A stretch of DNA of 64,000 nucleotides, taken from assembly GCA_963743425.1 (NCBI GenBank), contig CAVUPU010000004.1:496001-560000 (forward strand). Reading direction: 5' to 3'. Both the position numbers and the translations under genes were made by a program. Source of the DNA: JAJVID01 sp963743425. Lineage in GTDB: Bacteria; Acidobacteriota; Blastocatellia; RBC074. The notes beneath the pieces were generated by a model. The model saw only the letters and a program-made list of their open reading frames with translations, made no database searches and was not told the DNA's origin. This document shows positions 9,483-16,929 of this stretch, piece by piece; position 1 is the first letter of the stretch; each line of letters begins with the position of its first letter.

Positions 9483-10829
9483 ATGGCCCATTCAATTCTT
9501 ATCGTTGATGACGAACCCGGCATTCGCCAATCGCTCACCGGCGTGCTCGAAGACGAAGGCTTCGCGGTCGCCACGGCGGCGAGCGGCGAAGAGTGCCTGC
9601 AGGCCTTCGAGCGGCGGCTTTACGCCTGCGTGCTGCTCGACGTCTGGCTGCCGGGCATCGACGGCCTCGAAACTCTCGCGCGACTGAAAGCCAGCTACCC
9701 CGACACCAGCGTCGTGATGATATCGGGGCACGGGCGGATCGACACGGCCGTGCGCGCCACCAAACTCGGCGCTTTCGATTTCATCGAGAAGCCGCTCTCG
9801 CTGGAAAAGACGATCCTCGCCGTCAAAAACGCGATCCGCCAGCGCGAACTCGAAACGGCCAATTCGGAGTTGCAGGAGAAGCTCGAACACGGTTACGTCA
9901 TGATCGGAGACTCGGCGCCGATGCGCGCGCTGCGGCAGCAGATCGCTTACGCCGCGCCGACCAGCGGGCGCGTGCTGATTTACGGCGAGTCGGGAGCCGG
10001 CAAGGAACTGGTCGCCCGCGCGCTCCATACGCAAAGCCTGCGCGCCTCGCGCCCGTTCATCGAAGTCAACTGCGCCGCCATTCCCGACGATCTGATCGAA
10101 TCCGAATTGTTCGGCCACGTCAGAGGAGCGTTCACCGGGGCGACGCGGGCCAGGCGCGGCAAATTCGAGCGCGCCGACGGCGCGACGCTCTTCCTCGACG
10201 AAGTCGGCGACATGAGTTTGAAGACACAATCGAAAGTCCTGCGCGCGCTCGAAGAGCAGCGATTCGAACCCGTCGGCTCGGAAACGTCCATCGCCGTCGA
10301 CGCGCGTGTGATCGCCGCAACCAACAAAAGACTCGAGGCCGAGATCGAACGCGGCGCGTTCCGCGCCGATCTCTTTTACCGCCTCAACGTCATTCCGTTC
10401 GAAATTCCGCCGCTGCGCGAACGGCTGGAAGACGTGCCGGCGCTGGTCGAGCATTTCAACCACGAGTTTTCGCTGGCCAACCGCAAACCGCCGAAAGTTT
10501 TCAAGCCCTCCGCGATCGAGCGAATGCGGAATTACGCCTGGCCCGGCAACGTGCGCGAGTTGCGCAACACCGTCGAGCGCGTGATCATCATGCGCGCGCG
10601 CCACGAAATCTGCGCCGACGACCTGCCAATCCTCAGCGCCGAATCGCCTCCCGCCTCGAGTTACAATTTCGACTCCTACCGCGAAGCCTCAGAGGCTTAC
10701 GAACGCGAATACATCCTCCGCAAACTGGCCGAGACCGACGGCAACGTCTCTCGCGCCGCCGAGTTGATGTGCATTGACCGCAGCCATCTCTATCGAAGAA
10801 TGAAGGCTCTGGGGATCAACAGAGTCTAA
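9483..10829 (+). CDS. NtrX-like sigma-54-dependent response regulator
   Basis: A 448-residue activator with an N-terminal receiver domain (phospho-acceptor D53 in 'LLDVWLPG', K103), a central AAA+ domain (Walker A GESGAGKE at about 168-175, sigma-54 contact loop GAFTGA at 215-220, 'DEVGDMS', 'WPGNVREL') and a Fis-type helix-turn-helix at the C-terminus ('GNVSRAAELMCIDRSHLYRRM'). It should remodel sigma-54 RNA polymerase when phosphorylated by the upstream NtrY-like kinase. A terminator follows at once. No nitrogen genes are nearby, so the regulon is unknown. Confidence 0.93.
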   Translation: MAHSILIVDDEPGIRQSLTGVLEDEGFAVATAASGEECLQAFERRLYACVLLDVWLPGIDGLETLARLKASYPDTSVVMISGHGRIDTAVRATKLGAFDFIEKPLSLEKTILAVKNAIRQRELETANSELQEKLEHGYVMIGDSAPMRALRQQIAYAAPTSGRVLIYGESGAGKELVARALHTQSLRASRPFIEVNCAAIPDDLIESELFGHVRGAFTGATRARRGKFERADGATLFLDEVGDMSLKTQSKVLRALEEQRFEPVGSETSIAVDARVIAATNKRLEAEIERGAFRADLFYRLNVIPFEIPPLRERLEDVPALVEHFNHEFSLANRKPPKVFKPSAIERMRNYAWPGNVRELRNTVERVIIMRARHEICADDLPILSAESPPASSYNFDSYREASEAYEREYILRKLAETDGNVSRAAELMCIDRSHLYRRMKALGINRV

Positions 10830-10845
10830 ACGCGTATCAAACAAG

Positions 10846-10874
10846 AAAGCCCGCCAATTGCTCGGCGGGCTTTT
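10846..10874. terminator. Bidirectional Rho-independent terminator
   Basis: AAAGCCCGCC-AATTGCTC-GGCGGGCTTTT lies between the convergent ntrX-like gene and the secreted-protein gene at 10897, with A and T tracts on opposite sides, so it can serve both. Confidence 0.9.
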
Positions 10875-10896
10875 CGAAGGCAACCTGAATTCTGTT

Positions 10897-11334
10897 TTAG
10901 TAGTAGTAGTAGTTCCCCCATCGGTCATAGTAGCCAGGTTTGCGATACTGGTCGTTTCGATTGCCGTCACGATTGTTGTAATTGTCACGGCCATACCAGT
11001 CGTTGTTACGGTTCCCATAGTTATCGGCGTTTTGGCGATACGCCTGGGCATACCCTCTCTGGAAGCCCTGGCGGTAGTAAAAGCCGCCGAGTTGGTAACG
11101 AATCGAGCCGGACGGATTGAAACTGAAACGCGCGAGGGCATCCCGCCGCCCTATGATCAGTCCGTCATTGAAGCCTCTTCGCTCTTCGATCTGCTCCCGA
11201 CTATTCCTGCCATCGTAGTCACGATTGCGCCCCCGCCAGTCCTGGGCGAGAGCGGTTGAGCCGCCGGCGGAGACTAAGAACACTGTGGCCAGAGCGATTG
11301 AAAGACCAGTCGTTTTCATAGCTTTGATCTTCAT
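10897..11334 (-). CDS. Secreted Asn/Tyr/Arg-rich hypothetical protein
   Basis: About 145 residues starting at the ATG at 11334, chosen because AAAGAGGAC lies just upstream. An N-terminal signal peptide (positive MKIKAMK, hydrophobic core, cleavage near 'TALAQ') is followed by a low-complexity mature region rich in N, Y, R, D and G, ending in YYYY. A central 'GFNDGLIIGRRDALA' stretch resembles repeats in other small secreted proteins of soil bacteria. Function unknown; a surface or matrix role is possible. The 289 bases upstream to 11623 hold no gene I can support. Confidence 0.75.
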   Translation of the reverse strand: MKIKAMKTTGLSIALATVFLVSAGGSTALAQDWRGRNRDYDGRNSREQIEERRGFNDGLIIGRRDALARFSFNPSGSIRYQLGGFYYRQGFQRGYAQAYRQNADNYGNRNNDWYGRDNYNNRDGNRNDQYRKPGYYDRWGNYYYY

Positions 11335-11623
11335 ATTTGTCCTCTTTATCATCCTCGTCCTTCTCAGCTTGAGTTCGACGTTGCTTCCTCCGTAACTGTG
11401 TTTCAGGGTTTCGCCTGATAGTGTTGCATCTGGCGGGCCATACGTTTAGCTCACTCCAACTCATTGATTTATCGGCGTCATGCGGTCTTGCAGAGTTTTG
11501 AGAATGTAGAGTCGGGCGCACGAAAACGTCGAATCCTGAACTAAAAGGGGTTTCTCGCATAGTCTCGTGGGGGCTCTATCTTCTTAGCGCAGGCCGCCAT
11601 AAATGCGTTGAGAGTTGACCATG

Positions 11624-11713
11624 GGTACAGTACGGGGAGCGTCAGCGACCTGAGCTTCGATCAATAGACTTCTTGATCGAAGCTCAGGTCGCTGACGCTC
11701 CCCGTACTGTACC
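11624..11713. repeat. Perfect 41-bp inverted repeat upstream of nadA
   Basis: Arms at 11624-11664 and 11673-11713 are exact reverse complements with an 8-base loop. The outer part (GGTACAGTAC..) matches the outer part of the repeat at 41558-41632, and the inner part resembles the GTACCGGGAGCGGTAGCGAC family. It lies about 20 bases before the nadA operator candidate. Confidence 0.95.
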
Positions 11714-11731
11714 GCCCGCCAGTTGCATAAG

Positions 11732-11780
11732 CTTAGTGTATCTTGTACACTTTGCGCCATCGTGTATGAAATACACTAAG
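11732..11780. promoter_or_regulatory. Palindromic operator candidate of nadA
   Basis: Two short palindromes sit side by side: AGTGTA-TCTTG-TACACT (11735-11751) and GTGTAT-GAA-ATACAC (11762-11776). They are enclosed by a 10-base outer pair, CTTAGTGTAT (11732-11741) and ATACACTAAG (11771-11780). The start codon of nadA follows 30 bases later, so a dimeric repressor bound here would block transcription. NAD-synthesis genes are controlled by NrtR, NiaR or NadQ in various bacteria; I cannot tell which, if any, applies. Confidence 0.6.
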
Positions 11781-11809
11781 TCACGTGGAGCCAAGAGAGG
11801 AGGGCCAAG

Positions 11810-12967
11810 ATGACAGCAAGCGCCGGAACATCCCACAACCTGGAATTCGCCGTTGGAGGGCGGGGAGCGACGGCGCTCGACGGCGGCGCCGTCAAACCGA
11901 TCGACGATTATCTCGACCTGGGCGAGGCCGAGATTTACGAGCGGATTCAGGAAGCCAAGAGGCGATTGAGCGCCCGGGCCGTAATCCTGGGCCATCACTA
12001 CCAGCGCGACGACGTGATCTGCCACGCCGATTTGACTGGCGATTCGTTCAAGCTCTCGCAGCAGGCCGCGACGCGACAGGGCGCCGATTACATCGTTTTT
12101 TGCGGTGTGCATTTCATGGCTGAATCGGCTGACATTCTAAGCGCGGATCATCAGCAGGTGATCCTGCCCGATTTGGCCGCCGGATGCTCGATGGCTGATA
12201 TGGCTCGGCTCGAACAGGTCGAGACGGCCTGGGAGCAGTTGCGGGAGATCGGGCTGAGGTCTCTGACGCCGATCACTTATATGAATTCGGCGGCTGACAT
12301 CAAAGCCTTCTGCGGCCGCCACGAAGGCGTCGTATGCACTTCATCGAACGCCGTTCCGCTCTTCGATTGGGCGCTCGGGCGGCGCGAGAAATTGTTCTTC
12401 TTCCCCGACGAACACCTGGGGCGCAACACGGGCGTTAAATTCGGCATCCCGCTCGATCAGATGGCTGTGTGGGACCCGCGGTTGGAGCTGGGCGGCAATA
12501 CCGAAGATCAGTTGAAGAACGCGCGGATCATTTTGTGGAAAGGCTTCTGTTCGGTTCACGGGCGCTTCCAGTCGCGCCACGTCGACGACCGCCGCGCCGA
12601 AAACCCCGGCGTCAAAATCCTGGTCCATCCCGAATGCCGCTACGAAGTGGTCGCGAAGTCGGACCTCAACGGCTCGACCGAATTTATCATCAAGACAATC
12701 GCCGAAGCCCCCGCCGGCAGCCAATGGGCGGTCGGCACGGAACTCAATCTGGTCAACCGCCTGGCGAAGCGTCACAAAGACAAATTCGTGACGCTGCTCG
12801 CGCCTGATCTGTGCATGTGCGCGACGATGTTCCGCATCTCCCCGGAAAACCTGTTATGGGCGCTGGAGAATCTGGCCGAAGGCGTCGTCGTCAACCGGAT
12901 CAAAGTCGATGAAGAGACCGCCGGGTGGGCGAAAGTCGCGCTCGACCGGATGCTGGCAATTCAGTAA
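11810..12967 (+). CDS. nadA: Quinolinate synthase (NadA)
   Basis: NadA condenses iminoaspartate with dihydroxyacetone phosphate to quinolinate in de novo NAD synthesis, using a [4Fe-4S] cluster. Family stretches are 'GHHYQRDDVICHADLTGDS', 'FCGVHFMAESADIL', 'LAAGCSMADMA' (probable cluster Cys), 'FPDEHLGRNTG', 'HPECRYEVV' and 'CMCATMFRI'. At 385 residues it is of the longer type. A strong GAGAGGAGG site precedes the ATG. nadB and nadC are not next to it. Upstream lie a palindromic operator candidate and a long inverted repeat; downstream a 66-bp palindrome. Confidence 0.95.
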   Translation: MTASAGTSHNLEFAVGGRGATALDGGAVKPIDDYLDLGEAEIYERIQEAKRRLSARAVILGHHYQRDDVICHADLTGDSFKLSQQAATRQGADYIVFCGVHFMAESADILSADHQQVILPDLAAGCSMADMARLEQVETAWEQLREIGLRSLTPITYMNSAADIKAFCGRHEGVVCTSSNAVPLFDWALGRREKLFFFPDEHLGRNTGVKFGIPLDQMAVWDPRLELGGNTEDQLKNARIILWKGFCSVHGRFQSRHVDDRRAENPGVKILVHPECRYEVVAKSDLNGSTEFIIKTIAEAPAGSQWAVGTELNLVNRLAKRHKDKFVTLLAPDLCMCATMFRISPENLLWALENLAEGVVVNRIKVDEETAGWAKVALDRMLAIQ

Positions 12968-12971
12968 TCGA

Positions 12972-13037
12972 GCGATCGGATCGGTACCGGGAGCGGTAGC
13001 GACCGGTCGCTACCGCTCCCGGTACCGATCCGATCGC
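12972..13037. repeat. 66-bp perfect palindrome without loop
   Basis: Bases 12972-13004 are the exact reverse complement of 13005-13037, with no spacer. It begins 4 bases after the nadA stop and contains the stop of the convergent gene at 13010. The core GGTACCGGGAGCGGTAGCGA is a variant of the family at 3676-3761. It may act as a two-way terminator. Confidence 0.95.
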
Positions 13038-13429
13038 TTGTTCGTCGTGCGCCAGAGGAATTCGACAAAAAGGATCGCGAAGACCAGGTCAACGAGCGCG
13101 GGAATGAAGGCCGCGAATGAAATCCGTCCTCCGAAAAAAGCTGCGGCGTATACCATGAAGAAGATCGTCTTTGAAATCGCGCCCAGCCAGGCGAAGTCAC
13201 GGAATCGCTTTCGATTAAGCGCGACGAGCGCGTAACCAATTCCCCAGGTCGTCACGCTCGATGCGAATGACCGCGCGAGCAATCGCGCGTCCGGGTCATT
13301 GACATTCAATCTCGCGAGCAGGAAGTCAGGGTTGAAGACGAGCGTCGCGGCCGCGCCCAGATTCCACGCGGCGGCCACGGCAAACAGGGTCCTGTCGTAG
13401 ACCTCTCCGGTCGAATCCATTTTCAACAT
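13010..13429 (-). CDS. Small multi-pass membrane protein
   Basis: About 139 residues with four hydrophobic segments, no signal for secretion beyond the first helix, and a basic C-terminus (TTNKRSDRYRER) encoded inside the palindrome at 12972-13037. I start it at the ATG at 13429, which overlaps the Rieske gene stop by 7 bases, suggesting coupled translation. I recognise no family. Its role may relate to the Rieske partner, but that is only positional inference. Confidence 0.65.
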   Translation of the reverse strand: MLKMDSTGEVYDRTLFAVAAAWNLGAAATLVFNPDFLLARLNVNDPDARLLARSFASSVTTWGIGYALVALNRKRFRDFAWLGAISKTIFFMVYAAAFFGGRISFAAFIPALVDLVFAILFVEFLWRTTNKRSDRYRER

Positions 13430-13755
13430 GCGACCAAAATATCCTCCCCTGCGATTTTGACTTCGTAAGTCCGAACGCGCAGCGAAGGAACCGTCGCGCA
13501 TTCGCCGGTCTTCAGATTGAAATCGAAGCAATGCCAGGGGCAGAAGACTTTGCCGCCGTCCAGAAAGCCTTCGGCCAGCGATGCTCCGCGGTGCGGGCAC
13601 ATATCGCTGATCGCGTAATACTCGCCGTTGAAATTGAACAGGGCGATTCCCTCTCCGGCGGCCTCGACCAGATGACCCGCCCCCGGAGGAATCTCGCCAA
13701 CTGAGGCCACCCGGTAATATCGCTTTTCTCCATTGTTCGCCGCGTCGGAATTCAT
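13423..13755 (-). CDS. Rieske [2Fe-2S] ferredoxin-like protein
   Basis: A 110-residue soluble Rieske domain with both ligand pairs: 'MCPHRGASL' (CxH) and 'FCPWHCFDF' (CxxH). It resembles small nitrite reductase subunits (NirD) and ring-hydroxylating dioxygenase ferredoxins. It should carry one electron at a time to a partner oxygenase or reductase, but no such partner is nearby. The ATG at 13755 is chosen because the long upstream frame has no conserved sequence and would run through a hairpin at 13811-13845. Confidence 0.88.
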   Translation of the reverse strand: MNSDAANNGEKRYYRVASVGEIPPGAGHLVEAAGEGIALFNFNGEYYAISDMCPHRGASLAEGFLDGGKVFCPWHCFDFNLKTGECATVPSLRVRTYEVKIAGEDILVAC

Positions 13756-13810
13756 TATGGGGCGATTATGCGAAATCGGCTGCGGCGATTCAATCGCGCC
13801 GGCTTTCATT

Positions 13811-13845
13811 ATGCGAATCGAAGGGCTTGGCCCTTCGATTCGCAT
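13811..13845. repeat. 16-bp perfect hairpin
   Basis: ATGCGAATCGAAGGGC (13811-13826), loop TTG, then its exact complement (13830-13845). It lies upstream of the Rieske gene. A second weaker pair (CTCCATCTA/TAGATGGAG, about 13915-13947) follows. The 250 bases to the next gene otherwise show nothing I can name. Confidence 0.8.
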
Positions 13846-14096
13846 GCTGTAAACTGCGCGCGACTCTTGCGAGTCGCCGTTCCGAGACCATACTTTGATG
13901 GAACGAGGGACAAGCTCCATCTACAACGCGCTAGCTTTAGATGGAGTAGTTGACAAGGACATATCCAACAATAAAACTCCCCCATTGAAGTCGCGGGCCA
14001 GCCACCGGTCAATCATCTTTTACATTCAGATCTTTGTTCATCCATTGGCTGTGACTGCGCGCGCGAAACGACAATTCAATCTTTAGGAGGAACGCT

Positions 14097-14492
14097 ATGA
14101 AAAAAACAATCGCTTTGACATTCACGCTATTGCTTACGATCGCGGTCGCTTCAACTCAGACTTCCCTGGCGTTTCAGGAAGGCGAGATGACGAAGAAGAA
14201 GAGCGACAAACCGGCGAAAGCCGCCGCCGCTGTTCCCAAAACAGACGCGGAGATTCAGAAGTGCATCTCCGACAAATTCGCCGCTTCCAAGACCATCACG
14301 AACGGCACAGCGGTAGTCGCTAACGGCGAGGCGACCCTGACCGGCGAAGCCAAAAGCGCCGGCGCCAAGGGCGGCGCGACTCGTTCAGCCAAGGCCTGTG
14401 GCGCCAAAAAGGTGGACAACAAAATGACTGCGCCTCCACCCCCGCCCAAAGCTGCGGCAACCGGCGCCAAAGCGGGTGATAATAAGAAATAG
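14097..14492 (+). CDS. Secreted small protein with BON-like domain
   Basis: 131 residues with a signal peptide (MKKTIALTFTLLLTIAVAST, cleavage near 'LAFQ'), a Lys/Ala-rich linker, a central domain and a Pro/Lys/Ala-rich tail. The central part (about 50-110) has the BON pattern: 'DAEIQKCISDKF', then 'VVANGEATLTGEAKSAGAK' and 'ACGAKKVDNKM', compatible with the 'nG.v.L.G.v' and 'v..V.N' signatures. BON domains bind phospholipid in the periplasm. A strong TAGGAGG site precedes the start. The gene lies 5 bases before the MscS channel gene, so both may serve envelope stress responses. Confidence 0.7.
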   Translation: MKKTIALTFTLLLTIAVASTQTSLAFQEGEMTKKKSDKPAKAAAAVPKTDAEIQKCISDKFAASKTITNGTAVVANGEATLTGEAKSAGAKGGATRSAKACGAKKVDNKMTAPPPPPKAAATGAKAGDNKK

Positions 14493-14497
14493 TAGAC

Positions 14498-15742
14498 ATG
14501 AATTTCAGGCTTGAAGAGTTTTATCGAGCCTGTAAACCTGGGGCTGTCCTGCTCGGTCCGATCGGGCGGACGGCCCCTTCTTACAACTTTGAGCCATTGA
14601 ACACTCAGACTTTCAAAATCATTCTGACGCTCTTGATCGCCACGCTTGTGTGCGCGGCCTTGCATTGGCTGGTTGGATTGGCGCAACGCCGCCTTGCGCG
14701 CCGTTTCGTACACAAGTCTCAACCCGACGATGGCGCGCCGCCTTCTGTGAGGCGATTACTGCTCGATTGGGCCGGCAACGGGCTGCGCACGCTGGTCTGG
14801 CTTCTCTATTTCGCATTTCTGATCAGCGTATTGCCGCAAACTCGCATGCGGTTCGGAGGCGTGAGCGACATTTTGCGGCGCGCGCGTGAGGACATTGTCA
14901 GGAGGTTGTCGCAATCGAACATCAGTCTCGTCAACCTGGTTATCGTAATCGTGGCGACGATCTTCCTGATGCGGTTCGCGTCTGCGCTGATCAAAACGGT
15001 ATTCCATCTGTTTGAACGCGGCGCGGTGAACAGGGAGGCGCCGGCTTCGCGCCGGCGGTTGCAAACTCTCTCGACGACATTTCGCGGCATAGCGCAAACC
15101 GTCATTCTGTTCATCGGACTGATGACCTTCCTGGGGCAGCTTGGCATCAACATCACCCCGATACTGGCCAGCGCGGGCGTGCTTGGCCTCGCTATCGGCC
15201 TCGGCGCTCAAAGCCTGATCAGGGATTTGTTCGCGGGCTTCCTGATCCTGCTCGAAGATCAATTCAGCGTGGGCGACGCGGTGAAGATCGGCGAGAACAG
15301 CGGGATGGTGGAGCAATTGACGCTGCGCATGACACGCGTGCGCGGGCTTGACGGATCGCTGACCATGATCCCCAACGGCAGCGTCGGCGCGGTAGTCAAT
15401 TATTCAAAAGGCTGGTCGCGCGTCGTGCTCGACATCGAAGTGGATTACAGAGAGGACGTTGACCGCGCGATGCTGGTAATGCTCGAAACCGCAAAGCGGA
15501 TGAGAGAAGACAGTCCCACAGAAATCACCGAAGAGCCGTTGATGCTCGGAATGGATAAACTCAGCGCCACGAGCGTTACGCTTCGTTTATTGGCGAAGAC
15601 GGCGCCCAACAAACAGGCCGATGTGGGGCGCGAACTACGCCGCCGCGTCAAGCTCGCATTCGATCAGGAGGGAATAAAGACGCCTCCGCCAGCCCTCCAA
15701 TTGATGCCATGGCCGCTTGAAGAGAAGAAGGCGAAGGGGTGA
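14498..15742 (+). CDS. MscS-family mechanosensitive ion channel
   Basis: A 414-residue inner-membrane protein with four or so hydrophobic segments and the MscS pore and beta domain: 'GLGAQSLIRDLFAGFLIL', 'EDQFSVGDAVKIG', 'GMVEQLTLRMTRVRGLDGSL' and 'IPNGSVGAVVNYSKGW'. These channels open under membrane tension to release solutes on osmotic downshock. It is larger than E. coli MscS because of an N-terminal region with an extra membrane segment. It is probably cotranscribed with the BON-like gene upstream and is convergent with the uracil-DNA glycosylase gene across an inverted repeat. Confidence 0.9.
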   Translation: MNFRLEEFYRACKPGAVLLGPIGRTAPSYNFEPLNTQTFKIILTLLIATLVCAALHWLVGLAQRRLARRFVHKSQPDDGAPPSVRRLLLDWAGNGLRTLVWLLYFAFLISVLPQTRMRFGGVSDILRRAREDIVRRLSQSNISLVNLVIVIVATIFLMRFASALIKTVFHLFERGAVNREAPASRRRLQTLSTTFRGIAQTVILFIGLMTFLGQLGINITPILASAGVLGLAIGLGAQSLIRDLFAGFLILLEDQFSVGDAVKIGENSGMVEQLTLRMTRVRGLDGSLTMIPNGSVGAVVNYSKGWSRVVLDIEVDYREDVDRAMLVMLETAKRMREDSPTEITEEPLMLGMDKLSATSVTLRLLAKTAPNKQADVGRELRRRVKLAFDQEGIKTPPPALQLMPWPLEEKKAKG

Positions 15743-15872
15743 AGAGATACAAGGAGAGCGGGAGACAAGGAGACAAGGGGACAAGGAGAAGAGGGGACAA
15801 GGGGACAAAGGAATCTTTAGCGAAAAGTCTCCTTGTCTCCCCCTCCCCTTGTCCCCTTGTCTTTCTTCACCT
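15741..15872. repeat. Purine-rich tandem/inverted repeat between convergent genes
   Basis: One half (about 15741-15810) is built of tandem GGAGACAA/GGGGACAA octamers; the other half (about 15828-15872) is the pyrimidine complement (CCTTGTCTCC.., CCCCTTGTCCCC..). They fold into a long imperfect stem ending in GGTGAAGA/TCTTCACC. It separates the stops of mscS and the UDG gene and probably acts as a two-way terminator. Confidence 0.8.
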
Positions 15873-16535
15873 CTTCAACAACTCCCGCACCAGCTTCAAA
15901 TCCTCCCATGCCTCGCGCTTCTTTTCAGCGACGCGCAGCAGATAGGCCGGATTGAAGGTCGGCAGTACCGGTATCTCGCGATCATTCAGCCGCAGCGTGA
16001 AGACCTGGCCGCGCAACTCCGAAATGGTCTTCTTCGACCTGAGCAGCGTCTGCGCGGCGAGCGCGCCCAACGCTACGATGACGCGCGGATTGACCGTCAG
16101 AATCTGTCGCAGCAGGAACGGGCGGCAATCTTCGATCTCCTCGACTGAAAACTTCCGCTCGCCAGGAGGAATGCATTTGATCACGTTGCAGAGATAACAT
16201 TCCGCGCGCGCCAGGTTGATCGCCGCCAGCATCCTGTTCAACAACATTCCCGCCGGCCCCTGAAAGGGCAATTCCGTAGGAATGTCGTCGACTCCCGGGC
16301 CTTCGCCGATAATCATCAGGTCGGCCTGCGGCGGCCCCTCGCCGAAGACGACCGGCATCCCCGCTTTGCACACGCCGCAAACGGGACTGGCGTTTACGTC
16401 GGCCAGGATTTTCGCGAGCGAATCGTCAAGCGGGACCTCGATTGATTCTACCCGCGCGCTGGCTTCGTCATTCGACAGGTCGCCGAACAACAGCCCCGAT
16501 TGCGAACTCGATTGTCGCTCATTGCCTACAGCCAT
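15867..16535 (-). CDS. Family 4 uracil-DNA glycosylase (Fe-S)
   Basis: The family removes uracil from DNA and carries a [4Fe-4S] cluster. Two early cysteines ('CGVCK') and two later ones ('CNVIKC', and 'DCRPFL') are placed as in the cluster site. Motif A is 'GEGPGVDDIPTELPFQGPAG'. The late catalytic motif, usually HPA.LLR, reads 'FNPAYLLR', so the histidine is replaced by Asn. An N-terminal extension of about 50 residues precedes the domain. The start at 16535 has GGTGGAG upstream. The 28-bp inverted repeat at 16559-16624 lies directly upstream. Confidence 0.88.
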   Translation of the reverse strand: MAVGNERQSSSQSGLLFGDLSNDEASARVESIEVPLDDSLAKILADVNASPVCGVCKAGMPVVFGEGPPQADLMIIGEGPGVDDIPTELPFQGPAGMLLNRMLAAINLARAECYLCNVIKCIPPGERKFSVEEIEDCRPFLLRQILTVNPRVIVALGALAAQTLLRSKKTISELRGQVFTLRLNDREIPVLPTFNPAYLLRVAEKKREAWEDLKLVRELLKR

Positions 16536-16558
16536 ACTCCACCTCAATAGTATAGCTA

Positions 16559-16624
16559 CAGGGCCGCGCGCGTAAACAAGCGGTTGGCCCTGAGCGCAAC
16601 CGCTTGTTTACGCGCGCGGCCCTG
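16559..16624. repeat. Perfect 28-bp inverted repeat (GCGCGCGTAARCAA family)
   Basis: Arms 16559-16586 and 16597-16624 are exact complements with a 10-base loop. The arm word CCGCGCGCGTAAACAAGCGG recurs with changes in the arms at 41558-41632 and 46328-46399. It lies upstream of the UDG gene. Confidence 0.95.
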
Positions 16625-16791
16625 CGCGAAATCTTAAGACGCTCACAGCATAGCAGAGCAAATAACGCTGCGGCGAGCCCGTCAATATTGCCTGACAAGG
16701 CCTTTAATCGGTTCATTTGCGCGAGCGATTTTCATCGGAAGGTCAGCTTGACAGATCAAATCGCGCTGAGTAAGATGCGCATTCGTCTTAA

Positions 16792-16869
<78 letters not shown>

Positions 16870-16929
16870 GTTCTTTAAAGTTTTTACCACTTTGCTCCTC
16901 AGTAGCTCAATGGCAGAGCATCCGGCTGT

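Noticed and set aside
7946..9574. 542-codon open frame antisense to the NtrY-like kinase
   Set aside because: Arg/Asp-rich low-order sequence typical of the complement of a G+C-rich gene; the plus frame has complete kinase domains.
9492..10604. 370-codon frame antisense to the NtrX-like regulator
   Set aside because: No domain order; mirror of a well-conserved gene.
11219..11560. 113-codon minus frame upstream of the secreted Asn/Tyr-rich protein
   Set aside because: Overlaps the true start, which has a good ribosome binding site, and looks random.
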